From positions 186,001 to 250,000 of the forward strand of contig NZ_FTOL01000003.1 of NCBI RefSeq assembly GCF_900156735.1: 64,000 nt of DNA. The letters run 5' to 3'. Shown in pieces: positions 26,868 to 35,967 of this stretch (positions within the stretch are counted from its first letter, which is position 1; every line of letters starts with the position of its first letter). The position numbers were made by a program, and so were the translations under genes. The notes beneath the pieces were generated by a model that was given only the letters and a program-made list of their open reading frames with translations, did no database searches and was not told where the DNA came from. This DNA is from Chryseobacterium ureilyticum (GTDB lineage: Bacteria > Bacteroidota > Bacteroidia > Flavobacteriales > Weeksellaceae).

Positions 26868-28269
26868 TATAAAGAACTTCCTTATTTCAGGCGCATTGGC
26901 ATCAGTATTGATGTCCTGCGCCGTGGGGAAACCCTATGCAAGAACAGATCTTCAGGTACCGGAAACCTATAAAGAATCCGTACAGGTAACAGGAGATACA
27001 GTGGTGCTTCCATGGAAAACTTTCTTCAAAGATCCTAAATTGGTAGGATTAATAGATAAAGCTTTAACCAGAAACAATGAGGTAAATGTTGCTTTAAAAA
27101 ATATAGAACAACTGGATCTGATCTACAAACAGGCTAAGCTGTCTCTCCTTCCAACGCTGGATTTCAGTGCAGGAGCCAACAGAAGCTGGGCTTCCACAAA
27201 TACGCTTAACGGATCACTTAATGAGCAGTTTGCTGGAACAACTCATATGGATGATTTCAGTGCCAGTGTGAGACTTTCGTGGGAAGTAGATATCTGGGGA
27301 AAAGCAAAAATGCAGAAAGAGTCAGCCGCAGCAGAATACTTTGCTCAAAAGGAAAACCTGAATGCCATAAAAAGTAGAATCATCGTTCAGGTAGCACAGG
27401 CTTATTACAACCTGATCAGTCTGGACGAGCAGATGAAAATAGCAGAACAAAATATTGAGCTTAGCAATAATACACTTAAAATGATGGATCTTCAGTTTAA
27501 AGCCGGACAGATCAATTCATTGGCGGTACAACAATCTGAAGCACAAAAGAAAACAGCTGAACTCCTGATTCCTCTGGCAAAACAGAATATTTCCATTCAG
27601 GAAAACGCCTTGAGTATTCTTTGTGGTGAATATCCTGCTAAAATTGAAAGACAGGGTAATCTGAAAATGATGATTCCTGAAAACAAACTTTCAGAAGGAT
27701 TACCGGCACAATTGTTAAGCAGAAGACCAGATCTGAAAATGGCAGAATTTAATGTCATCAGCCTGAATTCAAAAACAGGATTGGCAAAAGCAGCCATGTA
27801 TCCAAGTATCAGTTTAAGCCCACAAATTGGGGTTAATTCTAATAAATTCAGCTCATGGTTTGATATTCCGGGATCTATTACAAAAGCTGTTGCTGCCAAC
27901 TTAGCGGCACCTATTTTTCAGAAAAAACAGCTGAAAACAGCATATGAAACCGCTTTGATAGAACAGGAGAAAGCTGCTATCAACTTTAAGCAATCGGTAA
28001 TGACGGCTGTAGGAGAAGTTTCTGACGCTATGGCAAAATCTCAGGGATCATCCGAAAGATTACAGCTTTTGGAACAGAGAACAAGCATTTTAGACAAAGG
28101 GATCAATGATGCATTGAAATTGTATAAAAGCGGAATGGCAACCTATCTGGAAGTCATTACAGCACAAAACAATAAGCTTCAGAACGACCTAGAAGCCATC
28201 AATGTTACCCTTGAAAGATTAAATGCTGAAGTAGACCTATACAGAGCACTCGGCGGCGGAACAGAATAA
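26854..28269 (+). CDS. NodT-family outer membrane efflux lipoprotein
   Basis: The 471-residue outer-membrane factor has a lipobox ending at C22 (LMSCAV) and two OEP repeats of long helices and barrel strands, with LSWEVDIWGKA and LLSRRPDLKMAEFNVIS typical of the TolC/NodT/OprM group. The gene overlaps the end of the RND pump gene by 14 bases, so translation is probably coupled. It completes the tripartite exporter. Confidence 0.93.
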   Translation: MRIFNIKNFLISGALASVLMSCAVGKPYARTDLQVPETYKESVQVTGDTVVLPWKTFFKDPKLVGLIDKALTRNNEVNVALKNIEQLDLIYKQAKLSLLPTLDFSAGANRSWASTNTLNGSLNEQFAGTTHMDDFSASVRLSWEVDIWGKAKMQKESAAAEYFAQKENLNAIKSRIIVQVAQAYYNLISLDEQMKIAEQNIELSNNTLKMMDLQFKAGQINSLAVQQSEAQKKTAELLIPLAKQNISIQENALSILCGEYPAKIERQGNLKMMIPENKLSEGLPAQLLSRRPDLKMAEFNVISLNSKTGLAKAAMYPSISLSPQIGVNSNKFSSWFDIPGSITKAVAANLAAPIFQKKQLKTAYETALIEQEKAAINFKQSVMTAVGEVSDAMAKSQGSSERLQLLEQRTSILDKGINDALKLYKSGMATYLEVITAQNNKLQNDLEAINVTLERLNAEVDLYRALGGGTE

Positions 28270-28290
28270 AATTTTAACGATTAATACAGA

Positions 28291-28323
28291 AGAGGAAGTT
28301 ACACTATGTAGCTTCCTTTTTTA
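28291..28323 (+). terminator. Terminator of the RND operon
   Basis: GAGGAAG and CTTCCTTTTTT arms surround a 13-base loop and end in a T run, about 20 bp after the operon's last stop codon. Confidence 0.7.
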
Positions 28324-28516
28324 ATGTGAAATTGAGAAGAAATATTAATTTCTGTTAGAAAAGTATTTGTTTTAATTGAATTTTTCATTCATTAAATCAA
28401 TTAGTTATGAAAAATGTTGTCTTTTTTAAAAAATATCATGCAAGATTTCCGGAAAAGACGATTTATATCAATGAGTACTCGAAATAATTAATGTTTAATG
28501 AAAAAAATAATGTACA

Positions 28517-29092
28517 ATGAAAAAATTTACAGTAACTCAACTTTTGACAGCTATTTTAATTGTAATGACAGGTTTCTCTTTGTTCTCATGTAATAATGAT
28601 GGTCCGGATATTCCTCCCGTAAAGCTGGAAGATGTTAACGGAAACTACAAAGGAAGACTGATTACCATACAGGGAAGTGTAAAAACAGAAAAAATTAAAG
28701 ATTTTAAAGTCAAAAAAGATACGATAACGTTTGCAGAGTTTCCCATACAGGAAATTGTAAGAACAGTGATAAAAGATCCGGCAAAGGCTGATGAAGCAGT
28801 CAAAACAATAGGAAAAGTGAAGTATAATATTAAATACACCTCATCAATAAATACAACCAGCAATGTGATAGAGTTATCCCTTGCTCCCAAAACTCTGGAA
28901 ATAAGAATTCCGGTAGATGGCGTTTTAAAAAAGACAGAAGTAGCATTGGCAAGCAAACAAAAAGGTTTTTATGTGGGGATGGATGAATCATTGAGATTTG
29001 CATTGGTGGCAGAAAAGATTACGGTGGATGGTACGGTACTCGGTTCCTATGAAGCTATTAATTATAATTTTCCGTTCTGTGTAAAGAATTAA
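28517..29092 (+). CDS. DUF4840-like lipoprotein
   Basis: The 191-residue product has a signal sequence with lipobox C25 (SLFSCNN). The mature sequence, beginning DVNGNYKGRLITIQG, resembles DUF4840 lipoproteins of Bacteroidetes, whose role is unknown. It stands alone, 247 bp from the RND operon, and has its own terminator. Confidence 0.7.
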   Translation: MKKFTVTQLLTAILIVMTGFSLFSCNNDGPDIPPVKLEDVNGNYKGRLITIQGSVKTEKIKDFKVKKDTITFAEFPIQEIVRTVIKDPAKADEAVKTIGKVKYNIKYTSSINTTSNVIELSLAPKTLEIRIPVDGVLKKTEVALASKQKGFYVGMDESLRFALVAEKITVDGTVLGSYEAINYNFPFCVKN

Positions 29093-29113
29093 TGAATAGA
29101 TATTATGATAATG

Positions 29114-29143
29114 GATTGCATTTATAAGATGCAATCTATTTTT
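29114..29143 (+). terminator. Terminator of the DUF4840-like gene
   Basis: GATTGCAT (29114-29121) and ATGCAATC (29129-29136) form a perfect stem with a 7-base loop, followed by TATTTTT. The tail also looks like a TAnnTTTG promoter element for the sigma gene. I favour the terminator reading. Confidence 0.75.
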
Positions 29144-29186
29144 GCCTTCAAATTTTAATTAATAGTCGAGGATACTGTAGCAGTAC

Positions 29187-29753
29187 ATGGAAGAAAGTAA
29201 AGAACAGATTTTGGTAAAACGCCTTCTACAGAAGGAAGAATCCGCCTGGAAAGAGCTTTTTGGAGCTTATTCCGGTAATCTGACCTATGTGTGTGCCAGA
29301 TATGTATCCGAAAGAGAAGACGTTCATGATGTGCTTCAGAATAGTTTTATTAAAATGTTTCGTTGCATAAAGTCATTTGAATATAGAGGAAACGGCTCTT
29401 TGAAAGCGTGGGTGACAAGAATTACCGTCAATGAAGCCCTGAAGCATATAAAACAGAAAAATGATTTCAGATCTACAGTTGAGGTTGAGGAGCTTCCGGA
29501 CATTCTTGACGAAGAAGAACCTGATTTTGAAGAAGTTCCTAAAACAGATATCATGGAAATGATAAGATCACTTCCGGAGGGTTACAGAACCGTATTCAAT
29601 CTGTATGTATTTGAAAAGAAAAGCCATAAAGAAATCGCTGAATTATTGGGAATTGCAGAGAACTCTTCTGCATCACAGTTCCACCGGGCAAAGGGGCTGC
29701 TTATTCAGAAAGTAAAAGAGTTTAAAATGTCAAAAAAAGCACAGTATGAGTAA
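29187..29753 (+). CDS. ECF-type RNA polymerase sigma factor
   Basis: The 188-residue protein has sigma region 2 (DVLQNSFIKMFRCIKSFEYR, about residues 48-67), an acidic linker, and region 4 with a helix-turn-helix (SHKEIAELLGIAENSSASQ near residue 150). Its length and layout are typical of extracytoplasmic-function sigma factors. The next gene overlaps it by 8 bases and encodes a membrane protein with an anti-sigma-like N-terminus, the probable partner. Confidence 0.92.
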   Translation: MEESKEQILVKRLLQKEESAWKELFGAYSGNLTYVCARYVSEREDVHDVLQNSFIKMFRCIKSFEYRGNGSLKAWVTRITVNEALKHIKQKNDFRSTVEVEELPDILDEEEPDFEEVPKTDIMEMIRSLPEGYRTVFNLYVFEKKSHKEIAELLGIAENSSASQFHRAKGLLIQKVKEFKMSKKAQYE

Positions 29754-31143
29754 TGAATGGCTGAATAACCTGCGAAACAGAATGGACGACCATGAAGAGG
29801 AAGTCCCGGACGGGTTGTGGAATGACATCAGGGATGAGCTGTTCTCAGAAAAAGACGAGAATGCCATCATCGCAGGAAGCATCCCGACAGTAGGTAATGA
29901 AGAGGAGAAAAATAATGAAACAATAGCACCAAAATCAGGAAACAGATCTTTGTTTTATCGTATCGGAGGAGTAGCCGCAGCAGCTGTTTTAGTATTTATG
30001 ATGATAAAGCTTTTGCCTGAAGATGATAATAAAATCTTTTCAAAAAAGACTTCGGATTTAAATAAGGAATTGCATCGTAAGGAAAGTTTAAAAACAATTG
30101 AAAATCAGAATAATATAGATGTTGAAGAAAGTTCTAATGTGGACATTCCTTTAGCTCAGAATCAATCAAATAATATAGAATCAGAAAAAAATATAAAGAA
30201 AATAAAGTTTGAAAATGTAGAAAGAAAAAAATCGGGAAGTAATGAAAATTTCCAAGTGATCACAAAAGTTACTGATGTTATAACGCCGGTAGCTCAGAAT
30301 GATAAAAATTCACCGGAAATACCTTTGGTTAGTGAATCTCAGGAAAAAAAGATCAATGACAGGGAGGTAGAAGAGGATATTTTTAAAAAAGATGAATCTA
30401 AAAAGTATGCCGACAATACAAAGCATAAAACATCGGAGACAAAAAGAAAATGGATGCTGAGTATGCTTACAGGAAATGCGTCATCCAATGCTGCAGAACA
30501 GCAGTTTCCAGGCTATGCTTCCATCAATGGAAAGCCTATGGATGTGGAAGAAGTATGGTGTGCTTCTGAATTTGTAGAGGATCCTTTGACGCAGATATTA
30601 CTGGCAAATCAAAGCCAGCCTGTAGAGGCAAGAATCAGACATAGACTTCCGGTAACATTCGGGTTATCGGTTTATTATAATCTTGGCAAAAGATGGGGAA
30701 TAGGAACAGGATTGAATTATACAAAACTGGTATCTGAACTGCATTCAGGAAGTAATGAAAATTATATTAAAGGAGATCAAACCATCCATTATGTAGGAAT
30801 TCCGGTGCAGGTCAATTATAATGTGATTCAAAAAGGAAAATTTACAGGATATGTAACAGGAGGAGCGTTGGTAGAAAAACCTGTGTCTGGTAGTATTACA
30901 ACAACATATGTAGTGAATGATGAGGTACAAGAATCTTCAAAAGAAAGCCTGAATAAAAAGCCAGTGCAATTTTCTGTGAATACTGCAGTAGGAGTTCAGC
31001 TGAAAGTTATTGATCGATTGGGGATCTATGCAGAACCTGGGATAGGTTATCATTTCAAGGATGAGAAAGCTCCCAATACTTTTTATAAAGAAAAGCCATT
31101 GCATTTCAATGTGAAATTCGGGATCAGGCTATTGATCGATTAA
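29746..31143 (+). CDS. Putative anti-sigma/outer membrane barrel-like protein
   Basis: The 465-residue product starts with a cytoplasmic-like region WLNNLRNRMDDHEEEVPDGL, as in Bacteroidetes ECF-partner proteins. A single transmembrane helix follows at about residues 71-90 and a long low-complexity Asn/Lys/Glu region at about 91-240. The last 190 residues have barrel-like strands (RHRLPVTFGLSVYYNLGKRW, GIGTGLNYTKL, HFNVKFGIRLLID). It has no signal peptide. The mix of an inner-membrane anchor and a PorT-like C-terminus is odd, though this arrangement recurs in the phylum. Control of the sigma factor encoded upstream is inferred. Confidence 0.7.
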   Translation: MSNEWLNNLRNRMDDHEEEVPDGLWNDIRDELFSEKDENAIIAGSIPTVGNEEEKNNETIAPKSGNRSLFYRIGGVAAAAVLVFMMIKLLPEDDNKIFSKKTSDLNKELHRKESLKTIENQNNIDVEESSNVDIPLAQNQSNNIESEKNIKKIKFENVERKKSGSNENFQVITKVTDVITPVAQNDKNSPEIPLVSESQEKKINDREVEEDIFKKDESKKYADNTKHKTSETKRKWMLSMLTGNASSNAAEQQFPGYASINGKPMDVEEVWCASEFVEDPLTQILLANQSQPVEARIRHRLPVTFGLSVYYNLGKRWGIGTGLNYTKLVSELHSGSNENYIKGDQTIHYVGIPVQVNYNVIQKGKFTGYVTGGALVEKPVSGSITTTYVVNDEVQESSKESLNKKPVQFSVNTAVGVQLKVIDRLGIYAEPGIGYHFKDEKAPNTFYKEKPLHFNVKFGIRLLID

Positions 31144-31172
31144 ATATAGAAATCAACCTTAAATGTCTACAT

Positions 31173-32138
31173 ATGAAAACAAAACTAATTTTTTTAACAT
31201 TTTTACTGTTCGGTCTTCTGAGCATAAAAGCACAGTGTAATCCTACCATTACCAGCCCAAGGCTCGGACTGAGAACACCCAATACGATCTTATTCTGCAG
31301 TGATGAGAATGAAATACTTTCTACTCAGGCATTCGGAAGCTACCAGTGGTATAAGCAGGAATGGACGTGGCAGACTCCTAATAATAATCCTTGGGTTGCT
31401 ATTCCCGGAGCTACTTCACAACAATTAACTCTAAATGGATACAACGACCAGCTTTTCTATTATAAAGTAGAGGTCACTCAAGGAGATTGTACAGCGGAAA
31501 GCCAAGCTGTTTTTGCTGATGGATATATGTATGGGCTGCCGGCGATGATGTCTACTTACACGCCTGGGACTTATCAGGAAGTGGATATGGGCGTGGTAAA
31601 TGTATGTAAAGGAGCTTCTGTGAAATTTGATAATGTTTTTCCTGTGGTTTACGAAAATCATACATGGTTTAAGTGCGTTCCTACCACAAACGCTCCATTT
31701 TCAGGAGATCCTTGCGTTGTGACCGGAGTGACCGGAGATACTTTAATTGCTACAGAATCTGGTAAATACGGGTTTTATGCATGTACAGAATATTGTCCAA
31801 GCCAGTGTGAACTTTTAGATCCTTTTTCATTCGTTCAGCTGAATTTTGGAGAGTGGGATTTCTGTGGCGAATTGGGAACCGGAGAAACCAAGCTTAAAGA
31901 CAATAATCTTAAAGTATATCCAAATCCTACAGCACAATTACTTTACATCGGTAAAGAAACCGACAAAGCATATACTAAAGTGACGATCTTCGATATGTTC
32001 GGGAAACTTGTCATGCAGAAAAATGATCATAAATACAATCAGCCTATTGATGTAAGTGGTCTTACAGCAGGTAATTATATCATTGTTTCTGTAGCTGTTA
32101 ATGGTACAGAATACAAGAATAGATTTATAAAGAAATAA
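31173..32138 (+). CDS. T9SS-exported protein with C-terminal sorting domain
   Basis: The 321-residue protein has a signal peptide ending near SIKAQC, two Ig-like or lectin-like segments with paired cysteines (about residues 22-235), and a type A type IX secretion sorting domain. This shows as LKVYPNPTAQLLYIG, TIFDMFGKLVMQ and VSGLTAGNYIIV, ending RFIKK. It would be exported and attached to the cell surface. The N-terminal region matches no named enzyme. It follows the sigma/anti-sigma pair by 29 bp and may be part of that unit. Confidence 0.88.
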   Translation: MKTKLIFLTFLLFGLLSIKAQCNPTITSPRLGLRTPNTILFCSDENEILSTQAFGSYQWYKQEWTWQTPNNNPWVAIPGATSQQLTLNGYNDQLFYYKVEVTQGDCTAESQAVFADGYMYGLPAMMSTYTPGTYQEVDMGVVNVCKGASVKFDNVFPVVYENHTWFKCVPTTNAPFSGDPCVVTGVTGDTLIATESGKYGFYACTEYCPSQCELLDPFSFVQLNFGEWDFCGELGTGETKLKDNNLKVYPNPTAQLLYIGKETDKAYTKVTIFDMFGKLVMQKNDHKYNQPIDVSGLTAGNYIIVSVAVNGTEYKNRFIKK

Positions 32139-32182
32139 GGATTTTAATTAATCTTTTCGTTAGTTTTTAATAATGGTTAGGT

Positions 32183-32210
32183 CGGTGCAAAGCAATTTGT
32201 ACCGGCTTTT
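32183..32210 (+). terminator. Terminator of the T9SS cargo gene
   Basis: CGGTGCAAA and TTTGTACCG pair with one G-T wobble around a 4-base loop and are followed by GCTTTTTT. Confidence 0.75.
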
Positions 32211-32308
32211 TTAATTGCATTAATCACAGTATGACAAGCGAAAGAACTTTAGAGCAGAGACGAAGGTATTATTATATTTGTAATTGATAACCTTTTTAAT
32301 ATTAAACT

Positions 32309-32526
32309 ATGATCAGTTCCGCCAACATTATTTCAGATGAATTTGTCTTTTTCTCACTCTTTTGTGCTTCTTTGTTCCTGCGGTGCTGTACACAGTTTCT
32401 GTTTTAATCTATCATATCATTAAAAAAGAGCTGAAAAGCTTTCTATATTACTTCTTATCTTTTATTCTTTCAGGAGTTGTAGGTTTGGCTTTTATTGCAT
32501 TCTTTGGTTATACTCTTTTGGTATGA
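32309..32526 (+). pseudogene. Small membrane protein gene with apparent frameshift
   Basis: An ATG at 32309 opens MISSANIISDEFVFFSLF and then runs into a nonsense frame ending at TAA after QFLF. A second frame continues as LLCFFVPAVLYTVSVL and ends FFGYTLLV before TGA at 32524. Joined near 32,360, the two pieces give a plausible protein of about 72 residues with two hydrophobic helices. A one- or two-base indel would explain this. Alternatively these are unrelated AT-rich frames. No family is recognised. Confidence 0.4.
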
Positions 32527-32610
32527 GAATTTTAAAAGTATCATCTTTTTATAATCAAAAAACCAGACCCAATAATGAGTCTGGCAAAAAACAAAGATGT
32601 TAGTTAGTTA

Positions 32611-33360
32611 TTATTTATAAAGTCCCGCCTGATCTCCAGATTCACCGGCTTTCCAGTACGAAACGGCATGTAGAGATCTTGCATCCAGAGATTCATCCGC
32701 TTTGAAATATTCCCGAAGTTCTTTCACTGTAGTATATTCTGCAGCTACATACACGTACTTTTTCTGTGCTTTTTCCGGAAATTCAAACCTTTTAGCTATT
32801 TCTGTAATTCGGCTTCCTTTTTCCGGGGTAGGATTATGAATCCATTCAATATCTACGTTGGCAGCAGAGCAGGAGAGGATTTCGTCTTCCTTTCCGAAGG
32901 TTTCCATGATCACTTTAGCTTCCACACCTGCAGGCAGTTGTTCTACAATAGTGCTGATAACGGGAAGTGCTGTAGCATCACCCACCAAAAGATAGAAATC
33001 TGCATCAGGAACCAAAGGTCTTGTGCTTTCCTTCATTCCTATACCTAGAAAATCTCCTTCTTGTACTTTTAATGCCCAGGCTGATGCAGGACCATTATCT
33101 CCGTGCGCTACAAAGTCAATGCTCAGCTCCCTGTTTTCAAGGTCAATTTTACGGTTGGTATACGTCCTTACGATACCTAAAGAATCAGGTTCTCCGTTAG
33201 GAATAAAAATTTTGTTATTTGAACCAGATTTTACATGAGTAAGCATTTCTGCCTGACTATCATTTATATCGAAAATAACCCTTATGAAATGTGGCGTAAT
33301 ATATTCCTTATGTTTCACATGAAACACTGAGCGTATTTTTTTTGTTTCGGTTGAGTTCAT
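32611..33360 (-). CDS. Siderophore-interacting protein (FAD-binding)
   Basis: The 249-residue flavoprotein belongs to the SIP/ViuB family, which releases iron from ferric siderophores by reduction in the cytoplasm. Visible motifs are RTYTNRKIDLENREL (FAD binding), HGDNGPASAWA, and LVGDATALPVISTI from the SIP domain. The ATG at 33360 is preferred to the TTG nine bases upstream. The codons for VFHVKH contain a 16-bp sequence one base away from the ParB-binding parS consensus. No siderophore genes adjoin it. Confidence 0.9.
   Translation of the reverse strand: MNSTETKKIRSVFHVKHKEYITPHFIRVIFDINDSQAEMLTHVKSGSNNKIFIPNGEPDSLGIVRTYTNRKIDLENRELSIDFVAHGDNGPASAWALKVQEGDFLGIGMKESTRPLVPDADFYLLVGDATALPVISTIVEQLPAGVEAKVIMETFGKEDEILSCSAANVDIEWIHNPTPEKGSRITEIAKRFEFPEKAQKKYVYVAAEYTTVKELREYFKADESLDARSLHAVSYWKAGESGDQAGLYK
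33311..33326. promoter_or_regulatory. parS-like 16-mer within the siderophore-interacting gene
   Basis: TGTTTCACATGAAACA differs at one position from the widely conserved parS sequence TGTTTCACGTGAAACA. It is inside codons 14-19 of the gene. The match could be a true ParB site or chance. Confidence 0.4.
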
Positions 33361-33661
33361 ATTATTCAATTTTTATTGGAAAAGCTCAAATTTTACTTTG
33401 TTATTTGTTGTATGATGAAGTCTGTATTGAATTGTAATTCCTGAATTACGCTTTCTACTCGTTCTTTGGAACTTTCGCCAAATATTTTCCATAAGTAAAT
33501 ATTTAAATTATATATGTTAAATGATTAAGAGTGTTTGTTTTAATAATGTAAAGGAAGATTTATAATCTATCATTCCTTACTGAGGATTAATTTGATGTTG
33601 CAAAGTTGGGCATGCCGAAAATGAAAACCTTTGAATTAGGTTAAAAAAAGTAAAAAAATAT

Positions 33662-35260
33662 CTAATTTTTATATTCCAGAGTTTCCATTTCATGATGTAC
33701 TGTGGTTGTCCAAAAGTCTAATTCCCATTCTTTTTTGCGGATTACTTCAAGTGAATATTCACCTTTGTAATAATTTTTAATAAGTTCCTTTCTTTGAAAT
33801 TCTATCAGCTGAAGCTCAATGTTGAAATAGGTTTTTCGCCATTCTATACGGCTGGTAGATTGAGATATTTCATTTTTGGAAAGCTCAGTTTCCTCTTTTT
33901 TCAGTTTTTCAATCATTCCGGTTACAATTTTATCTGTCATTGTTTTACTTCCATTCATGTTTTCTAGGTATAAAAGGGATTGATCAATCAGAAGAATATT
34001 CAGCTCTTTTTCGTTCTTTTCCTCTTCTTCAGCAGGTTTTACAAGTTTTATAAGATTAGGTAAAGTCAAACCCTGGATCAATAAAGTAAAAATGATAACC
34101 ACAAAAGTGATAAAGAGAATGGTACTTCTTTGTCCAATTAAAATACCATTGTCATCATATAGAGGCATTGCCAATGCGGCAGCCAGTGATACAACACCCC
34201 GCATTCCCGACCATGATAAAATGATATATTCTTTCTTTGCCTGCGAGAAAAATCCAGTCTCCTTTTTTACCTGATTCACAGAGAATAAAGGGAAAGAACA
34301 GATGACAAACAGACGGATAATGATTAAAATCCCAAAAATAAGCAAGCCGTAAAGAATGAGAACCGGAAGATTCGAATGCGGAATATCTGCAATGATCTGA
34401 GGAAGCTGCATTCCCAGGATAAGAAATACCAATCCGTTCAAAACAAAGACAATCACATCCCAAAAATGACTCATCTGTATTCTGCTGCTGGAGCTGAAAA
34501 GAGAAAATGAATTCCATGAAAGAAACATTCCCAAAACAACAACCGCCAAAACTCCTGAACATTCAAGATGCTCTGCCATGCTATATGTAGCAAAAGGTAA
34601 GAGGATAATCACGAAAGTTTCTGCGTTACTGTTCCCATTAAGAAATCTGTGAAGTTTAAGGAAAGCGTATCCGATGGCGAGCCCAACGATTATTCCACCT
34701 AAACTGATTGTCACAAATTGAAATCCTGCCTCACGAAAAGAGAAAACACCACTTACAATAGCAATCAGGGCACATTTATAAGCAATCAGAGCAGAAGCAT
34801 CATTCAATAGACTTTCTCCTTCAAGAATGGTAACCAGTTTTTTAGGCAGCGGAAGCCCTTTGGTAATACTTGTGGCTGCCACAGCGTCCGGAGGTGAAAT
34901 AATAGCACCTAAAATAAATGCCAATGACCATGAAAACCCGGGAATGATCATATGAGCGATCAATGCAATGATTGTAGTTGTAAGAAAAACAAGCCCTACT
35001 GCAAGAAGAGATATTTTAGAGAATTCTTTTTTAAACTCAGGAATTGAAGTATTCCATGCTGCATCAAACAAAATTGGTGGTAAAACAACATAGAAAATCA
35101 TTTCCGGGCTCATATCTATTGATGGAACCAATCTTGTAAGACTTAAAATAAGTCCCGCCAAAAGAAGTAAAAGAGGAAGTGCCAATTTCAGCTTCTCTTT
35201 TACCAAAATAATGACGATCAGAATAATAGAAATCCATATAATTTTTTCAAGTTCTGCCAT
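33662..35260 (-). CDS. CPA1-family Na+/H+ antiporter
   Basis: The 532-residue inner-membrane protein has about twelve transmembrane helices. It shows the CPA1 ion-binding motifs ISPPDAVAATSI (about residues 119-130) and GESLLNDASALIAY, and WSGMRGVVSLAAALAMP. A cytoplasmic tail of about 130 charged residues follows the last helix. It would exchange Na+ or K+ for protons to control pH or salt. It stands alone on the minus strand. Confidence 0.92.
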   Translation of the reverse strand: MAELEKIIWISIILIVIILVKEKLKLALPLLLLLAGLILSLTRLVPSIDMSPEMIFYVVLPPILFDAAWNTSIPEFKKEFSKISLLAVGLVFLTTTIIALIAHMIIPGFSWSLAFILGAIISPPDAVAATSITKGLPLPKKLVTILEGESLLNDASALIAYKCALIAIVSGVFSFREAGFQFVTISLGGIIVGLAIGYAFLKLHRFLNGNSNAETFVIILLPFATYSMAEHLECSGVLAVVVLGMFLSWNSFSLFSSSSRIQMSHFWDVIVFVLNGLVFLILGMQLPQIIADIPHSNLPVLILYGLLIFGILIIIRLFVICSFPLFSVNQVKKETGFFSQAKKEYIILSWSGMRGVVSLAAALAMPLYDDNGILIGQRSTILFITFVVIIFTLLIQGLTLPNLIKLVKPAEEEEKNEKELNILLIDQSLLYLENMNGSKTMTDKIVTGMIEKLKKEETELSKNEISQSTSRIEWRKTYFNIELQLIEFQRKELIKNYYKGEYSLEVIRKKEWELDFWTTTVHHEMETLEYKN

Positions 35261-35365
35261 GTTTTTTTATTATGGAGCAAAATTATAGAGCAAGGAAAAG
35301 CAAAACTTTGACTTAGATCAAAAACGGTAATAATGAAAAATAAGTAGTCGAAAATATAAAATAAA

Positions 35366-35387
35366 GCCCTCCAATAAGCTGGAGGGC
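35366..35387 (-). terminator. Terminator of the GG-protein operon
   Basis: GCCCTCCA and TGGAGGGC form a GC-rich stem with a 6-base loop. On the minus strand it is followed by TTTATTTTATATT. It lies 23 bp beyond the stop codon at 35,410. Confidence 0.85.
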
Positions 35388-35409
35388 GAAAATAATGATC
35401 ATTTTTTTA

Positions 35410-35961
35410 TTATTTCTGCTGGAGAACAGAAGTAATAAATTCTCTGGAGTTATTAAATGAAGAGTCGATGATTTTATTTTGCCTTAGCTGGTAAAAATTA
35501 TCAGTGATAATTCGTACTGCACTATTGGCTTTATTTCTTTTTTCAAAGATGATGTTGTATAACGAATCTAAATTCTCCTTTTGTAACTTCTGTTCTAAAA
35601 TATCATAGAAAAATACATCTCCAAAGACTACCTGCTTTGCACTAAAGTCTATTTTTTCCTGACGAGACTTATTTCGGGCAATCTTTTTTTGAAGAGCTTT
35701 TACAATCTTTTTTTGATCAGAAGGAGTAATGCTGGCATCATCCATTGTCTTTTTCAACATTATCATTGCCTTAGACGTGTCTTTCCCATAGCGGTTATAA
35801 GAATCATAAAAATCCTTTATATCTGCTAATTGAGCATCAATATTGTTGATATTCTGTGGTTTCGTAAGCTTTTCAACAGCTGGTTGATTATGCTCTTGCT
35901 GTGCGTTATAACTTGCTACAATAAACAGGAATACTATTGATATGACTTTTTTATACACCAT
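35410..35961 (-). CDS. Secreted protein of unknown function in GG-protein operon
   Basis: The 183-residue product has a signal peptide ending at ASYNAQ (about residue 20) and is then helical and rich in Lys, Asp and Gln, with no cysteines. It starts 6 bp after the GG-leader cysteine-peptidase-like gene and precedes a strong terminator, so it is the last gene of that operon. I recognise no family. A periplasmic immunity, chaperone or adaptor role for the exported protein is possible. Confidence 0.75.
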   Translation of the reverse strand: MVYKKVISIVFLFIVASYNAQQEHNQPAVEKLTKPQNINNIDAQLADIKDFYDSYNRYGKDTSKAMIMLKKTMDDASITPSDQKKIVKALQKKIARNKSRQEKIDFSAKQVVFGDVFFYDILEQKLQKENLDSLYNIIFEKRNKANSAVRIITDNFYQLRQNKIIDSSFNNSREFITSVLQQK

Positions 35962-35967
35962 ACGAGA

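Noticed and set aside
29116..29144. TTG-N18-TATTTTTG promoter match upstream of the sigma factor gene
   Set aside because: It coincides exactly with the stem and T run of a convincing terminator for the preceding gene, so the match is probably fortuitous.
33376..33475. Short minus-strand frame ending in QQITK upstream of the siderophore-interacting gene
   Set aside because: It reads like protein but has no usable start codon and is only about 30 residues long, so I do not call it.
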